Below, piece by piece: positions 22,972 through 32,024 of a stretch of 64,000 nt of DNA. This stretch comes from Exiguobacterium sp. SL-9 (GTDB taxonomy: Bacteria; Bacillota; Bacilli; Exiguobacteriales; Exiguobacteriaceae). Under the pieces are notes generated by a model. The model was not told the origin of the DNA. It saw only the letters and a list, made by a program, of their open reading frames with translations, and ran no database searches. Where the stretch lies: NCBI RefSeq assembly GCF_004336985.1, contig NZ_SJUO01000001.1, positions 248,001 to 312,000 of the forward strand, given 5' to 3'. The first letter of the stretch is position 1, and the number at the start of each line of letters is the position of its first letter. Both the position numbers and the translations under genes were made by a program.

Positions 22972-25584
22972 TCAATCACGACCACCGTTGCCATTCCCAT
23001 TCCCGTTGCCGTTGTCACGGCCTTCCGAGTCTGATGTCGATTGACGGTCAACGTCCCCGTCCGAATCCGATTCCTCATCGGTTGTCGGTTCTTCTTCGGT
23101 CGGTTCTTCCGTGTTCTCGTCTTCGGTGTTGTTGTCGTTTCCGTTATTCTCATTGTTTTCGTTATTGCCGTTGTTCTCACCATCGGTTTGCTCGCCTTCC
23201 TCTTCAGGAGGCGTCTCTTCCGTGGCTGGTTCTTCTTCCTCTTCGGCCGCAGGCTCTTCGCTCCGTTCGACCGTATAAGAAGTTTGAAGCGGGCTCGACT
23301 GTTGGTCACCGACGAGCGCGTTCGTCGCGTTAGCCACAATCGTGAACGTCGTCTCCCCTTCACCGAGTCCGGAGATGGCGATACTCGTGTCTTCAGTCGT
23401 CCCGACGACACGCTCGCTACCGTCTGGACGTTTCTCCGTCACCGTGAACGAAAGCCCTTGGTAACCAGCGGCTTGAACCGCTTGTTTGTCGTACGACCAT
23501 GAGAGCGTCCCCGTTTCACCCGGTACGTCATAGTCGACTGATGCCCCGGTCGGCGCAGCAAGTTTGTCCGGCTGTAAGTCTTTCGGTTTCGTCCCTTTGA
23601 CGTACAACTCGTTCCCGAGCGAAAGCACCGATTCCGGTTGTTGGAAGCGATCCGGTTGACCCGTCGCTCTTGTCACTTCTTGCATCATATACTCGAAGTA
23701 ATATTGGGCGTAGTTCGGTTTAAACACCGATACTGGTATGTCATTTGAACGGCCCGTCCATACCGAAATCGAGTAGTCGGTCGTATAACCGGTGAACCAT
23801 TTGTCCTTCTCATCGCCCTTATCATCGTTCGTCGTCCCGGTCTTCCCGGCGACGTCGTACGGGAACGCGCCTGGTTCATACGTCCCGTTCGACCCGCTGA
23901 CGACGTCACGAAGCATGTCCGTCAACATATAGGCTGTATAGTCTTCCATCGCCTGCTTCGCTTTAATCGGCGAGTTGATCGTCGAGCCGTCGTTGAACTC
24001 GATTTTTTGGATGACGTGCGGCTTCGTATACATGCCGTTCGTTCCGAGCGCAGCGTAAGCAGCCGCCATTTGTGTCGTGCTTGCTTCCGCCGTCCCGAGT
24101 GCGTTCGAGGCGTTCATCTCGTCGCCCGACATCGACGGCTCGATGCCGACGTTCTCGACGAACGATTGAATCGCCTCTTGGCCGAACTCGTCACGTACTT
24201 CATAGAAGGCACGGACGGCCGGTGTGTTACCCGAGATTGTCAAGTAATAGCGCATCGTGTTGGCACCACGGAAACCTTCGTAATAGTTTAGAGGCTTATA
24301 ATTTTCATCCTCGTCAAACGCTTTGTCAATCAATACTTTCCCGGTCGACCATTGCGCGTTTTCAATCCCTGGACCGTAATCGAAGAACGGCTTCGCCGTC
24401 GATCCGATTTGGCGTTTCTCGCGCGAATAGTCGCGATAGTTCTTATCGCCTTGTTTCGCCTGTTCACTGTCGATGACGGCGACGATTTCACCCGTCTTCG
24501 TGTTCAACACGGTCGCTCCCATGCGAAGATCTTCTGGGAACGCACTTGTTGGAAGGTTGACGTTATCATTCTTAATATCGCTATTGAACTTTGTATGCAA
24601 GTCTTTATTGATGGACGTATACACTTTCAAGCCTGTCCCGTAAATGTCGGCCTGCTCGAGACCATAGTCTTCCTCGAGCTCGGCTTGGACGCGAGCGTAA
24701 ATCGAGCGCGTGTACGTCTCTTCTTCTGTTTCTTCACCTGGCGAGATGACGTCCGCGATCTCGACGTCAAGTGCCTGGTTGTATTCTTCTTCCGTGATAT
24801 GTCCATCTCGCTTCATCGCTGAGAGCACTTGCTCTTGACGATAACGCGTCAGTTCCTGATCCCCGTTGATCGGGTCATAGGCGCTCGGACGTTGCGGGAG
24901 ACCCGCTAAAATGGCCGCCTCTTGGTAGTTCACTTCTGAGACCGGTTTATTGAAGTAGCGTTTTGATGCCGTCTGGACACCATACCCGCCTGTACCATAA
25001 TAGTTTTTGTTCAAGTACATCTCGAGGATTTGCTCTTTCGTGTACTCGCGCTCAAGTTTGATGGCGAGCCACTGTTCTTGCAGCTTCCGCTTCAATTTCT
25101 TGTCGGTCGACAAGAACGATTGTTTAACGAGTTGCTGCGTGATCGTCGAACCGCCTTCGGCCCCAAAGCCGTCCGTCAAGTTCGCAACCACGGCGCCACC
25201 AATCCGGCGCAAGTCGATTCCATTATGTTCATAGAAGCGGCGGTCCTCGATCGAGATGACCGCTTGTTGCATCACTTCCGAAATGTCATCGATGGAGACG
25301 TACTCCCGAATTTGTCCGCTTCCTTCGAGCGGCTCTCCTTCAGCTGATAACAGCTGAATCGGGTACGTATCGACCAACTTCTCTTCGTCGAGCGGTGGTG
25401 CCGTCGCGATTGCATACGCCGTGTATGCGCCGCCGGCGATGACGCCGATAATGAACAAAATCCCTAGTATCGTGAATATGCGCCGAAACTTCGATTTTTT
25501 CGTCTTTTGTTTCGACTTTTTGGCCGCTGGTTTACGTTTATTGGTCGTCGTATCTTGTCGACGTGCCATCCGACTTCGTTCCAT
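22972..25584 (-). CDS. ponA: Class A penicillin-binding protein 1
   Basis: Bifunctional peptidoglycan synthase of 870 residues. A basic, GpsB-type cytoplasmic tail (1-36) and one membrane segment (about 37-60) precede the GT51 glycosyltransferase domain with catalytic E113 (EDRRFYEH) and GGSTITQQLVKQ. The transpeptidase has S395-T-A-K, S451-G-N and K581-T-G-T. A fibronectin-type III-like module (about 690-775) follows, then a 95-residue Glu-rich and Asn/Gly-rich disordered tail. The tail is extracytoplasmic and longer than in many homologues. It is 21 bases downstream of recU, the standard recU-ponA pair. The ATG is ten bases after AAGGAG. Confidence 0.95.
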   Translation of the reverse strand: MERSRMARRQDTTTNKRKPAAKKSKQKTKKSKFRRIFTILGILFIIGVIAGGAYTAYAIATAPPLDEEKLVDTYPIQLLSAEGEPLEGSGQIREYVSIDDISEVMQQAVISIEDRRFYEHNGIDLRRIGGAVVANLTDGFGAEGGSTITQQLVKQSFLSTDKKLKRKLQEQWLAIKLEREYTKEQILEMYLNKNYYGTGGYGVQTASKRYFNKPVSEVNYQEAAILAGLPQRPSAYDPINGDQELTRYRQEQVLSAMKRDGHITEEEYNQALDVEIADVISPGEETEEETYTRSIYARVQAELEEDYGLEQADIYGTGLKVYTSINKDLHTKFNSDIKNDNVNLPTSAFPEDLRMGATVLNTKTGEIVAVIDSEQAKQGDKNYRDYSREKRQIGSTAKPFFDYGPGIENAQWSTGKVLIDKAFDEDENYKPLNYYEGFRGANTMRYYLTISGNTPAVRAFYEVRDEFGQEAIQSFVENVGIEPSMSGDEMNASNALGTAEASTTQMAAAYAALGTNGMYTKPHVIQKIEFNDGSTINSPIKAKQAMEDYTAYMLTDMLRDVVSGSNGTYEPGAFPYDVAGKTGTTNDDKGDEKDKWFTGYTTDYSISVWTGRSNDIPVSVFKPNYAQYYFEYMMQEVTRATGQPDRFQQPESVLSLGNELYVKGTKPKDLQPDKLAAPTGASVDYDVPGETGTLSWSYDKQAVQAAGYQGLSFTVTEKRPDGSERVVGTTEDTSIAISGLGEGETTFTIVANATNALVGDQQSSPLQTSYTVERSEEPAAEEEEEPATEETPPEEEGEQTDGENNGNNENNENNGNDNNTEDENTEEPTEEEPTTDEESDSDGDVDRQSTSDSEGRDNGNGNGNGNGGRD

Positions 25585-25605
25585 TCATGCTTCACTCCTT
25601 CTATT

Positions 25606-26193
25606 TCAATCGAGCCACGCCTCAATCGCCGTCAAATAATCAACGGCCGGCATCGCCCGGGTTGGAACTTCAATTGCTTCTTGCTCGATATAGGAGAGCG
25701 GAATCGACTTACGTCCTGATTCGCGCTGTTCCCACCAAACTAATAATTGCTCCGTTGATAACACATATTGCGTATTATAGCGGCTAAACCGAATGATGAC
25801 AAAACAAACCCCTCCATGCCGCTCACACTCGCGCATATGGTTGATTTGGTGGTCGTGGAAGTTTCCAAGCGGGAACGACGTCTTATTATTCGTCTCCTTC
25901 GCCTCGAAATCGATATATCTCCCGCGATACACCCCGTTATAATCGGTCGTCGACGCTTGCTTGAAATACGCTTCGGTCACTTTCGCCGCGCTCCGTTTCG
26001 GGTAATCGACTTTCACGATTTGCAGCGGTGTCGGTTTCTTATGGATGACCGCTCGCCCGTGAAGTCGGTAAAACTCGTTCGTGTCGTTCAGCAGCGTCTC
26101 GAGGTTCATTCCTCGGTTCGCGTACGTCTGCGGATTAGAGCGGACCGGCGTTGCCGCAGGTTTCGGCTTTTTCCCGTTCGGATAATGGAACAA
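25606..26193 (-). CDS. recU: Holliday junction resolvase RecU
   Basis: A 195-residue homodimeric nuclease that cleaves Holliday junctions in recombination and chromosome segregation. The conserved blocks are intact: YANRGMNLETLLNDTNEFY, VIHKKPTPLQIVKVDYPKRS, FKQASTTDYNGVYRGRYIDFEAKETNNKTSFPLGNFHDHQI with the D-E-K catalytic residues (D-F-E-A-K), and GGVCFVIIRF. The start is TTG at 26191-26193: it follows AGGGG by eight bases and gives M-F-H-Y-P-N-G, aligning with B. subtilis M-I-R-Y-P-N-G. The GTG three codons upstream lies inside the Shine-Dalgarno. Confidence 0.94.
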   Translation of the reverse strand: MFHYPNGKKPKPAATPVRSNPQTYANRGMNLETLLNDTNEFYRLHGRAVIHKKPTPLQIVKVDYPKRSAAKVTEAYFKQASTTDYNGVYRGRYIDFEAKETNNKTSFPLGNFHDHQINHMRECERHGGVCFVIIRFSRYNTQYVLSTEQLLVWWEQRESGRKSIPLSYIEQEAIEVPTRAMPAVDYLTAIEAWLD

Positions 26194-26211
26194 TGTCGTC
26201 ACCCCTAGTCT

Positions 26212-26335
26212 CTAGTTTAACAGGTTGGTCCAGCCGTTCCTTCCGTCTGAAGTCTGATTGTCGAGTTCTGTCGCTCGACTCCTCTGTGGATTTTCCGCAA
26301 TCCATATCGTACCAAACTCCCGTATGTTAAACTAG
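26212..26335 (-). repeat. 11-bp inverted repeat bracketing a hairpin-rich recU leader
   Basis: CTAGTTTAACA at 26212-26222 and its exact complement TGTTAAACTAG at 26325-26335 enclose 102 bp with two further perfect 6-bp hairpins. If transcribed, this would be a multibranched RNA ending five bases before the recU Shine-Dalgarno. The right arm also contains the best -10 candidate for recU, so the two readings compete. Confidence 0.45.
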
Positions 26336-26468
26336 TAGGTAGTTCATTGTGTAGTCAAATTGACACGACCTTGTTACGGAAGAGCTATTTATTTTTCTGA
26401 AATAAGTCTTCTACTTATTAGCCATAATCAAGACGGATTAAACGCAGATTGACGTAAGTTTGAAAAAG

Positions 26469-26487
26469 TGTGCAATTAATGTGCAAT
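26469..26487. repeat. Tandem TGTGCAAT repeat upstream of the DUF3800 gene
   Basis: TGTGCAAT at 26469-26476 and 26480-26487, an 11-bp period (one helical turn), 79 bp before the DUF3800 start. Possible protein-binding site; no regulator is identified. Confidence 0.35.
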
Positions 26488-26565
26488 CAGCAGCGTAAAC
26501 CAAGGTTGGAAAACAATTAGCAGGCTCGCTTAGATAAGCGGTTGGGCCATGGTTGGAGGAGTAAG

Positions 26566-27417
26566 ATGGAAACACAAAAGAAGTATGTCATGTTCGTCGA
26601 CGAGACGGGCACGCCTAAAGGGAATACCCAGTTCAACCTTACCGGCGTATTGATGGAATATAAATATGCGATCGATGCCGACGAAGCCGGGATACCGTGC
26701 GAGTTGAAGCGCCGATTACATGCCTTCAAGCGCGATGTGTTCAAGACGGAGAATATCCCGCTCCATTTAAAAGAAATCTTGAAGGCCGAGCATCCGTATG
26801 GGAAAGAGGACGGTATCACGATCGATATGCTTCGTGACTTTTGGAACAAGTTGCCGGACTTTCTGCGCGACATTAACTGTACAATCATCAGTGTCGAAGT
26901 CGATAAACAAAAACTCCGCGACTTCTATTCGACACCGAAAGATCCGTACGTCGTCGCTTTCGCCCACTTGATGAAATCGTTTTATGCGTTTTTAGAAGAG
27001 ACGGAAGCAGTCAGCGCCCGTGTCGTCTTGGAGTCGCGTGATGATTATCAGAATTTACTCATCCAAAAGGCGTTCTTCGACATCTTCAATTCGGGAACAG
27101 TCCATCTCGATGTCGAGAAGTCCCGACAAAAGATCAAAGGCTTCATCTTCTCGGAGAAACAACATACAATCTATCAGTCTGGGCTTGAAATCGCTGACCT
27201 CGTCTGCCTCCCACTCTCGCGTGTGCGCCGCGGCGTCATCGAAGTGAAACCACGGTTCGTCCATTATGGGGATGAGAACCGGATCTTCAAAGCCATCAAG
27301 GACAAGATTTACATTCGTAAAGAAAGTCCTGACCAAGATTTCCGTAACTGGGGATTCAAAAAAGTACCGATCACGAAAAAACGCCGCGAATGGAGCGACC
27401 ATCCGTGGAACCATTGA
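26566..27417 (+). CDS. DUF3800-domain protein
   Basis: A 283-residue protein with the DUF3800 signature: an N-terminal RNase H-like strand MFVDETGTPKGNTQFNLTGVL (compare Y-I-D-E-S-G), a middle helical insert (residues about 50-100) and a C-terminal QSGLEIADLVCLPLSR, the second acidic motif. DUF3800 proteins are predicted metal-dependent nucleases of the RNase H fold and are frequent in accessory and mobile DNA; a cellular role is not established. The ATG at 26566-26568 is preceded by GGAGGAG. It is a plus-strand single gene inserted between recU and nth, where Bacillus has other genes. Confidence 0.83.
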   Translation: METQKKYVMFVDETGTPKGNTQFNLTGVLMEYKYAIDADEAGIPCELKRRLHAFKRDVFKTENIPLHLKEILKAEHPYGKEDGITIDMLRDFWNKLPDFLRDINCTIISVEVDKQKLRDFYSTPKDPYVVAFAHLMKSFYAFLEETEAVSARVVLESRDDYQNLLIQKAFFDIFNSGTVHLDVEKSRQKIKGFIFSEKQHTIYQSGLEIADLVCLPLSRVRRGVIEVKPRFVHYGDENRIFKAIKDKIYIRKESPDQDFRNWGFKKVPITKKRREWSDHPWNH

Positions 27418-27453
27418 AAACTGCCTTGCCGAATATCGGCAAGGCAGTTTTTT
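27417..27453. terminator. Bidirectional terminator between DUF3800 and nth
   Basis: AAAACTGCCTTGCCG, AATAT, CGGCAAGGCAGTTTT followed by more T: a perfect 15-bp stem between convergent genes. Confidence 0.92.
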
Positions 27454-27456
27454 CGT

Positions 27457-28122
27457 TCATTGTCCCTTCGCTTGCTTGGACTTCATTCGTTTCTTCCCTT
27501 CGCGGCACATATCGAGCAGCGGACACGTCTCGCAGGCAGGACGTTGCGCTTTACAATGATAGCGTCCGAAAAAGATGAACTGGTGATGGAGCTGTGACCA
27601 TTCTTCACGTGGGAACTTCTTCATGAGTGTGTCCTCGACTTGGCGGACGTTGTCTTTCCAGCGACAGATACCGAGCCGTTTCGAGACGCGCTCGACATGC
27701 GTATCGACGGCGAACGCCGGTTCATGAAACGCGACGGACAAGACGACGTTCGCCGTTTTGCGTCCGACGCCAGGCAATGCCTCGAGCGATTCACGGTCGG
27801 ACGGGACGATTCCGTCGTGACGTTCCACGATTTGCATCGAGAGCGCCTTCACGTTTTTCGCTTTATTGCGATACAGACCGATGCGTTTGATTAACGCCTC
27901 GATGTCGGCGACGTCGGCCGCTGCCATCTGTTCGACGGTCGGATAGGCCTCGAACAGACCAGGCGTCACTTTGTTGACGAGCGCATCGGTCGCTTGCGCC
28001 GATAAGGCCACGGCCACGACGAGCTCGAACGGGTTGCGGTGCGTCAACTCACAGTGGGCGTCCGGGAACATGCGACGCATCGTGTCCGACACTTCCGACA
28101 ATTGGGCTCTCGTCAACATCAC
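27457..28122 (-). CDS. nth: Endonuclease III
   Basis: A 221-residue base-excision repair glycosylase/AP lyase for oxidised pyrimidines. The helix-hairpin-helix LPGVGRKTANVVLSVAF carries catalytic K122, and D140 follows in AVDTHVERV. Four cysteines, C190, C197, C200 and C206, bind the 4Fe-4S cluster in the normal C-x6-C-x2-C-x5-C spacing. It overlaps dnaD by four bases, as in Bacillus. The C-terminal tail is basic (GKKRMKSKQAKGQ). Confidence 0.96.
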   Translation of the reverse strand: MMLTRAQLSEVSDTMRRMFPDAHCELTHRNPFELVVAVALSAQATDALVNKVTPGLFEAYPTVEQMAAADVADIEALIKRIGLYRNKAKNVKALSMQIVERHDGIVPSDRESLEALPGVGRKTANVVLSVAFHEPAFAVDTHVERVSKRLGICRWKDNVRQVEDTLMKKFPREEWSQLHHQFIFFGRYHCKAQRPACETCPLLDMCREGKKRMKSKQAKGQ

Positions 28123-28706
28123 TTTTTCCTCCGTTGATAATCGACGAGGTCCTCGAGCGACTCGACGTTATGGTCTTGCCACACCCGGAGAATCTTGTCC
28201 ATATATTTGAAGTTGCGCACGTTGCGTAGTTTCGCTTCCCGAAGCGCAGCCATGATCAGCTCTTCACTGAAGCCGTCCTCGGTCAACCAGCCGACGATCT
28301 GCTCAATCTCAAACGGGGTAATCGTCCCGAACTCGCGCTCAAACGTATGAATGATGTTCTCATTCAACGAATGGGCCGATTTTTCAGAGGTTGCCCCTTC
28401 ATCGAGTGCTAAGAATAACGGGAGCAGACTGTACCGTTCGACCTCGGCCGACGCATCGATGGCAATCAACTCTTTTTGGAGCAGACCGAGCAACACGGCG
28501 CGGGCCTCGCTCTCGGCCACGTTCATCCGGTCTCCGAGTTCACTCGGAAGCGGCATCTCGATGCCTTCCCCGATCATTTCCAGCAGATGGATGACGAGAT
28601 TGAACTCAATCGGCGTCAAGTTGAGGCGACGTGCCTCGGTGAACAGTTTCCTCGGAACGACGACTGGATTTTGTTCGAACAGCTTGATTATATTATGTGC
28701 ATCCAT
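28119..28706 (-). CDS. dnaD: DNA replication initiation protein DnaD
   Basis: A 195-residue primosome protein that helps load the replicative helicase at oriC and at restart sites. It has an N-terminal winged-helix domain (DDBH1; PSELGDRMNVAESEARAVLLGLLQKELI) and a C-terminal DDBH2 domain (FEREFGTITPFEIEQIVGWL, then LIMAALREAKLRNVRNFKYMDKILRVWQ), with the YxxxIL-type motif needed for single-stranded DNA binding. The ATG at 28704-28706 is eight bases after AAAGGA; upstream in-frame starts lack a Shine-Dalgarno. It is the partner of nth and lies downstream of asnS. Confidence 0.93.
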   Translation of the reverse strand: MDAHNIIKLFEQNPVVVPRKLFTEARRLNLTPIEFNLVIHLLEMIGEGIEMPLPSELGDRMNVAESEARAVLLGLLQKELIAIDASAEVERYSLLPLFLALDEGATSEKSAHSLNENIIHTFEREFGTITPFEIEQIVGWLTEDGFSEELIMAALREAKLRNVRNFKYMDKILRVWQDHNVESLEDLVDYQRRKK

Positions 28707-28732
28707 GTCGCACATCCTTTCTAGACAAATCA

Positions 28733-28759
28733 ATCGGGGAAGACAACGTCATCCCCGAT
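28733..28759 (-). terminator. Hairpin between asnS and dnaD
   Basis: ATCGGGGA-A-GAC / GTC-A-TCCCCGAT around AAC, a long stem with one mismatch. On the minus strand the tail is only moderately T-rich (TTGATTTGTC), so it may be a partial terminator inside an operon. Confidence 0.6.
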
Positions 28760-28765
28760 CGGCGA

Positions 28766-30073
28766 TTATGGGTGAATGCGGTTTAAGAGACGTGGGAATG
28801 GAATCGCTTCGCGGATATGTTCGATGCCGCTAATCCAAGCGACCGTCCGCTCAAGGCCGAGACCGAATCCAGAATGCGGAACCGATCCGTATTTACGGAG
28901 TTCGAGATACCAATCGTAAGCATCTGTCTCATCGAGGCCTTCTTTGATAATCTCTTCCTTCAAACGGTCGTAGTCGTCTTCACGCTGCGAGCCGCCGATG
29001 ATTTCGCCATAACCTTCTGGCGCGATCAAGTCGGCACAAAGGACGAGTTCCGGGTTCTCCGGGTCGACTTTCATGTAGAACGGTTTGATATCTTTCGGCC
29101 AATGTGTGATGAACACCGGGAGGTCATGCGCGTTGGCGATGGCCGTCTCGTGCGGCGCGCCGAAATCGTCGCCGTACTCGATGTCGTCAAAGCCTTCCTC
29201 TTTCAAGAACTTGATCGCATCCGTGTAACGGACGCGCGGGAACGGTGCTTGTACTTTCTCAAGTTTTGACAAGTCGCGTCCGAGCAGTTCCAATTCGTTG
29301 CGGCAGTTCTCGAGCGCCGATTTGGCGATGTACGAGACGTAGCGCTCTTGGAGTTCGAGGCTCATATCGTGGTCGAAGAACGCCATCTCCGGCTCAATCA
29401 TCCAGAACTCGATCAAGTGGCGGCGTGTCTTCGATTTTTCAGCCCGGAACGTCGGTCCGAACGAGAATACTTTCCCGAGTGCCATTGCGGCAGCCTCCAT
29501 GTAAAGTTGGCCCGTTTGTGACAAATAGGCCGGCTGTCCGAAGTAATCCGTCTCGAACAATTCTGTCGTGCCTTCCGGGGCGCTAGACGTGATGATCGGT
29601 GGGTCGATTTTCACGAATCCTTCTTGGTTGTAGAACTCGTACGTGGCCCGGATCAATTCATTACGGACTTTCATGATCGCGTGCTGACGGCGTGAACGGA
29701 GCCATAGGTGACGGTTGTCCATCAAGAACTCTGTCCCGTGCTCTTTCGGTGTAATCGGATAGTCGACCGATTCCGCGATCACTTCCATCGCCGTCACTTC
29801 GAGTTCGAAGCCGAGCGGCGTGCGTCCGCCGTCCGATTTGACCGTACCTGTAACCCAGACCGAAGTCTCTTGCGTCACGCCTTTAGCGAGCGCAAACAAA
29901 TCTTCAGCTACGTCGGCTTTGACGACGACAGCTTGGGCAAAGCCGCTCCCATCACGAAGTTGAAGGAACGCGATCTTCCCGCTCGAACGTTTGTTGGCGA
30001 TCCAAGCTCCGACCCGGACCGTCTGGCCTTCATAGTCTTTAAATTGGCTGATTGAAATAGTTGTCATGTTCAT
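28766..30073 (-). CDS. asnS: Asparaginyl-tRNA synthetase
   Basis: A class IIb synthetase of about 435 residues that charges tRNA-Asn. The N-terminal OB-fold anticodon domain ([33 protein letters not shown]) is followed by the catalytic core: motif 1 region [20 protein letters not shown], motif 2 [28 protein letters not shown], motif 3 [14 protein letters not shown] prefer the ATG at 30071-30073, six bases after AAAGG; ATGs two codons up- or downstream are possible. It lies eight to fourteen bases from aspB, the usual aspB-asnS pair. Confidence 0.95.
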   Translation of the reverse strand: MNMTTISISQFKDYEGQTVRVGAWIANKRSSGKIAFLQLRDGSGFAQAVVVKADVAEDLFALAKGVTQETSVWVTGTVKSDGGRTPLGFELEVTAMEVIAESVDYPITPKEHGTEFLMDNRHLWLRSRRQHAIMKVRNELIRATYEFYNQEGFVKIDPPIITSSAPEGTTELFETDYFGQPAYLSQTGQLYMEAAAMALGKVFSFGPTFRAEKSKTRRHLIEFWMIEPEMAFFDHDMSLELQERYVSYIAKSALENCRNELELLGRDLSKLEKVQAPFPRVRYTDAIKFLKEEGFDDIEYGDDFGAPHETAIANAHDLPVFITHWPKDIKPFYMKVDPENPELVLCADLIAPEGYGEIIGGSQREDDYDRLKEEIIKEGLDETDAYDWYLELRKYGSVPHSGFGLGLERTVAWISGIEHIREAIPFPRLLNRIHP

Positions 30074-30087
30074 ATCCATCCTTTCGC

Positions 30088-31275
30088 TTATCGAGCGTTA
30101 CGTGTAATGAAGTCTTCCACTCGATCGAGCGCTTCTAATACCCGTTTTAATTCTGTTGCATAAGACAAGCGGACGTAGTCGTCCTGTCCGAAACCTGAGC
30201 CCGGGACGAGCGCGACGAACGCCTCACCGAGAACGGCCTCGCACCACGCATCGACCGAGTCGTAACCGCTCATCGTGGCCGCTTCTTTGGCGTTGGCATA
30301 TAAGTAAAATGCGCCTTGCGGCTTCAAACATGTGATCCCTGGGATTGAGATGAGTCGATCATAGACGATCTCGAGTCGTTCAGCGAACGAAACGCGCATC
30401 ATCTCGACATCATCTTGCGATCCGTTGTATGCTTCGACCGCCGCCGCTTGCGCGATCGACGTCGGATTCGATGTCGAGTGCGACGCGAGATTCGTCATCG
30501 CCTCGATGATCGTCTTATCACCGACCGCATAGCCGATGCGCCATCCCGTCATCGCATGCGACTTCGAGACGCCGTTGATGATGATGGTCCGGTCTCGCAT
30601 GTCAGGCAACGTCGCGATCGAGACGAACTCCGCATCGCCATAGACGAGTTTCTCATAAATCTCGTCACTGACGACGAGCAAATCGTGCCGTTTGACGACG
30701 TCTGCAAGCGCCGACAGTTCGGACTCTGTATAAATCATACCGGTCGGGTTCGATGGGCTGTTCAAGATGACCGCCTTCGTCCGGTCCGTGATGGCCGCTT
30801 CGAGCAGCTCAGGCGTCAATTTGAACATCGTCGCCTCGTTCGTGTCGACGTAGACCGGGACGCCGTCCGCGAGCTTCACTTGCTCCGGATAACTGACCCA
30901 ATACGGTACTGGGATGATGACCTCGTCCCCTTCATCTAAAATCGCTTGGAAAAGTGCATAGAGGGCGTGTTTCGCACCGGAAGCGACCATGACCTCCGGA
31001 CGGGTGAACGTCAAGTTGCTGTCGCGTTTCGTCTTTTCGATGATTGCGTCTTTGAGTGCGACCGTCCCGCCAGATGGGGTATACTTCGTGTCGCCATCGC
31101 GTGCGGCCTGACAGGCCGCCTCGATGATGCGTTCAGGCGTATTGAAGTCCGGTTCGCCGGCCCCTAGCCCAATCACGTCTTGACCCGACGCTTTTAACGC
31201 TTTCGCTTTCGCCGTGATGGCGAGTGTTGTTGAAGGTGTCAACTGCTTTACACGTTGTGCCAATAGATGTTCCAT
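30088..31275 (-). CDS. aspB: Aspartate aminotransferase
   Basis: A 395-residue pyridoxal-phosphate enzyme of subgroup Ib, interconverting aspartate and oxaloacetate with glutamate as partner. The PLP lysine is K238 in [23 protein letters not shown] (173-179) and [10 protein letters not shown] (204-213) are the other cofactor residues. The N-terminal [11 protein letters not shown] is typical. It precedes asnS, so aspartate and Asn-tRNA functions are co-expressed. It has a 21-base gap from ypmB. Confidence 0.95.
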   Translation of the reverse strand: MEHLLAQRVKQLTPSTTLAITAKAKALKASGQDVIGLGAGEPDFNTPERIIEAACQAARDGDTKYTPSGGTVALKDAIIEKTKRDSNLTFTRPEVMVASGAKHALYALFQAILDEGDEVIIPVPYWVSYPEQVKLADGVPVYVDTNEATMFKLTPELLEAAITDRTKAVILNSPSNPTGMIYTESELSALADVVKRHDLLVVSDEIYEKLVYGDAEFVSIATLPDMRDRTIIINGVSKSHAMTGWRIGYAVGDKTIIEAMTNLASHSTSNPTSIAQAAAVEAYNGSQDDVEMMRVSFAERLEIVYDRLISIPGITCLKPQGAFYLYANAKEAATMSGYDSVDAWCEAVLGEAFVALVPGSGFGQDDYVRLSYATELKRVLEALDRVEDFITRNAR

Positions 31276-31296
31276 GGAGATCCCCCTCTAGTTTCG

Positions 31297-31776
31297 TCAA
31301 GGCGAGTCCGTCAATTGGACCCGTCGAATGAATTCGCCCGCTTGGAGCGTATAATACGAGTACGTGTAAGACGTGCCCGCTTTTGTCACGACCTCGATCA
31401 ATGCCCGTTCGTCGAAGCCATACTTACAGCTGACGAGCGTACCACCGGTCTCCGCGACCGAGTCGGCACAGATTTGATCCAAATCGACCGTCGCGATATC
31501 CCGTGTCACGATTGGCAACTTATCATCGACTGGCACGAACTGGACCCGATCCGTCTCCTCGAAGACGATGTACGGTTCTGTCCCGTTGAACAATTCGGCA
31601 CGTTCAATCGATACGGACGGTTGCTCGGCGACGAGTCGCTCGCGCGCTTCCTCGATCATCTTCTCTTTCGTTCGCTCGGTGTGGCCGACCGTGAACCAAT
31701 AAATGCCACTAAATACGATGACGACACCGATGAGTGCCGTCATGAACGCAATCACTACTTTTGTCTTCCGTGTCAT
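31297..31776 (-). CDS. ypmB: YpmB-like membrane-anchored protein (DUF5590)
   Basis: A 159-residue protein with one N-terminal membrane segment (about 7-30, VVIAFMTALIGVVIVFSGIYWF) and an extracytoplasmic PepSY-like alpha/beta domain containing two half repeats. Position between ypmA and aspB is the same as in B. subtilis. The start overlaps the ypmA stop by four bases. Function is unknown; PepSY-type domains are often inhibitors or sensors of proteases. Confidence 0.85.
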   Translation of the reverse strand: MTRKTKVVIAFMTALIGVVIVFSGIYWFTVGHTERTKEKMIEEARERLVAEQPSVSIERAELFNGTEPYIVFEETDRVQFVPVDDKLPIVTRDIATVDLDQICADSVAETGGTLVSCKYGFDERALIEVVTKAGTSYTYSYYTLQAGEFIRRVQLTDSP

Positions 31777-31958
31777 TCCGTCCGATAGATGGTAAACACC
31801 ATCTCTTCTTTCTTCGGATCATTCACTTTTTTCTCTAAAGCAAGACCGAACATTAAATCTTGGCTCTTCAACGTGCGGTTCAACAAGTCGACAATTTTGT
31901 AGACGTCTGCCGTCGGCTCGATTCGAACCGTCGCCAACGTCTCAATATTCGAATTCAT
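31773..31958 (-). CDS. ypmA: YpmA (DUF4264) small protein
   Basis: A 61-residue protein of a Bacillales family: MNSNIETLATVRIEPTADVY, then KIVDLLNRTLKSQDLMFGLAL and a C-terminal VFTIYRTE. The ATG at 31956-31958 follows AAGGAGGAG; the longer reading has no signal. Position dinG-ypmA-ypmB-aspB is conserved with B. subtilis. Function is unknown. A TATAAT-containing region lies upstream, between dinG and ypmA. Confidence 0.87.
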   Translation of the reverse strand: MNSNIETLATVRIEPTADVYKIVDLLNRTLKSQDLMFGLALEKKVNDPKKEEMVFTIYRTE

Positions 31959-32024
31959 GATTACTCCTCCTTCAAAAAACACTATACCCATTATTATAAA
32001 GCGATAATTTCACGCTGCCTAGCG

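Larger units (their letters stand above)
26203..26565. other. 363-bp divergent region recU / DUF3800, rich in dyad symmetry
   Basis: No gene here. It holds an 11-bp inverted repeat pair (26212-26222 and 26325-26335), hairpins at 26258-26277 (GTCGAG/CTCGAC) and 26287-26304 (TGGATT/AATCCA), head-to-head -35-like TTGACT/TTGACA around 26353-26365, a stem-loop at 26401-26419 (AATAAGT/ACTTATT) and a tandem TGTGCAAT repeat at 26469-26487. Candidate recU promoter: TTGACT (26353-26358, minus) and TAGTTT (26329-26334), 18-bp spacer. Confidence 0.5.

Noticed and set aside
26360-26391. TTGACA on the plus strand as a promoter of the DUF3800 gene
   Set aside because: No -10 at 16-18 bases; the nearest TATTTA is 20 bases away.
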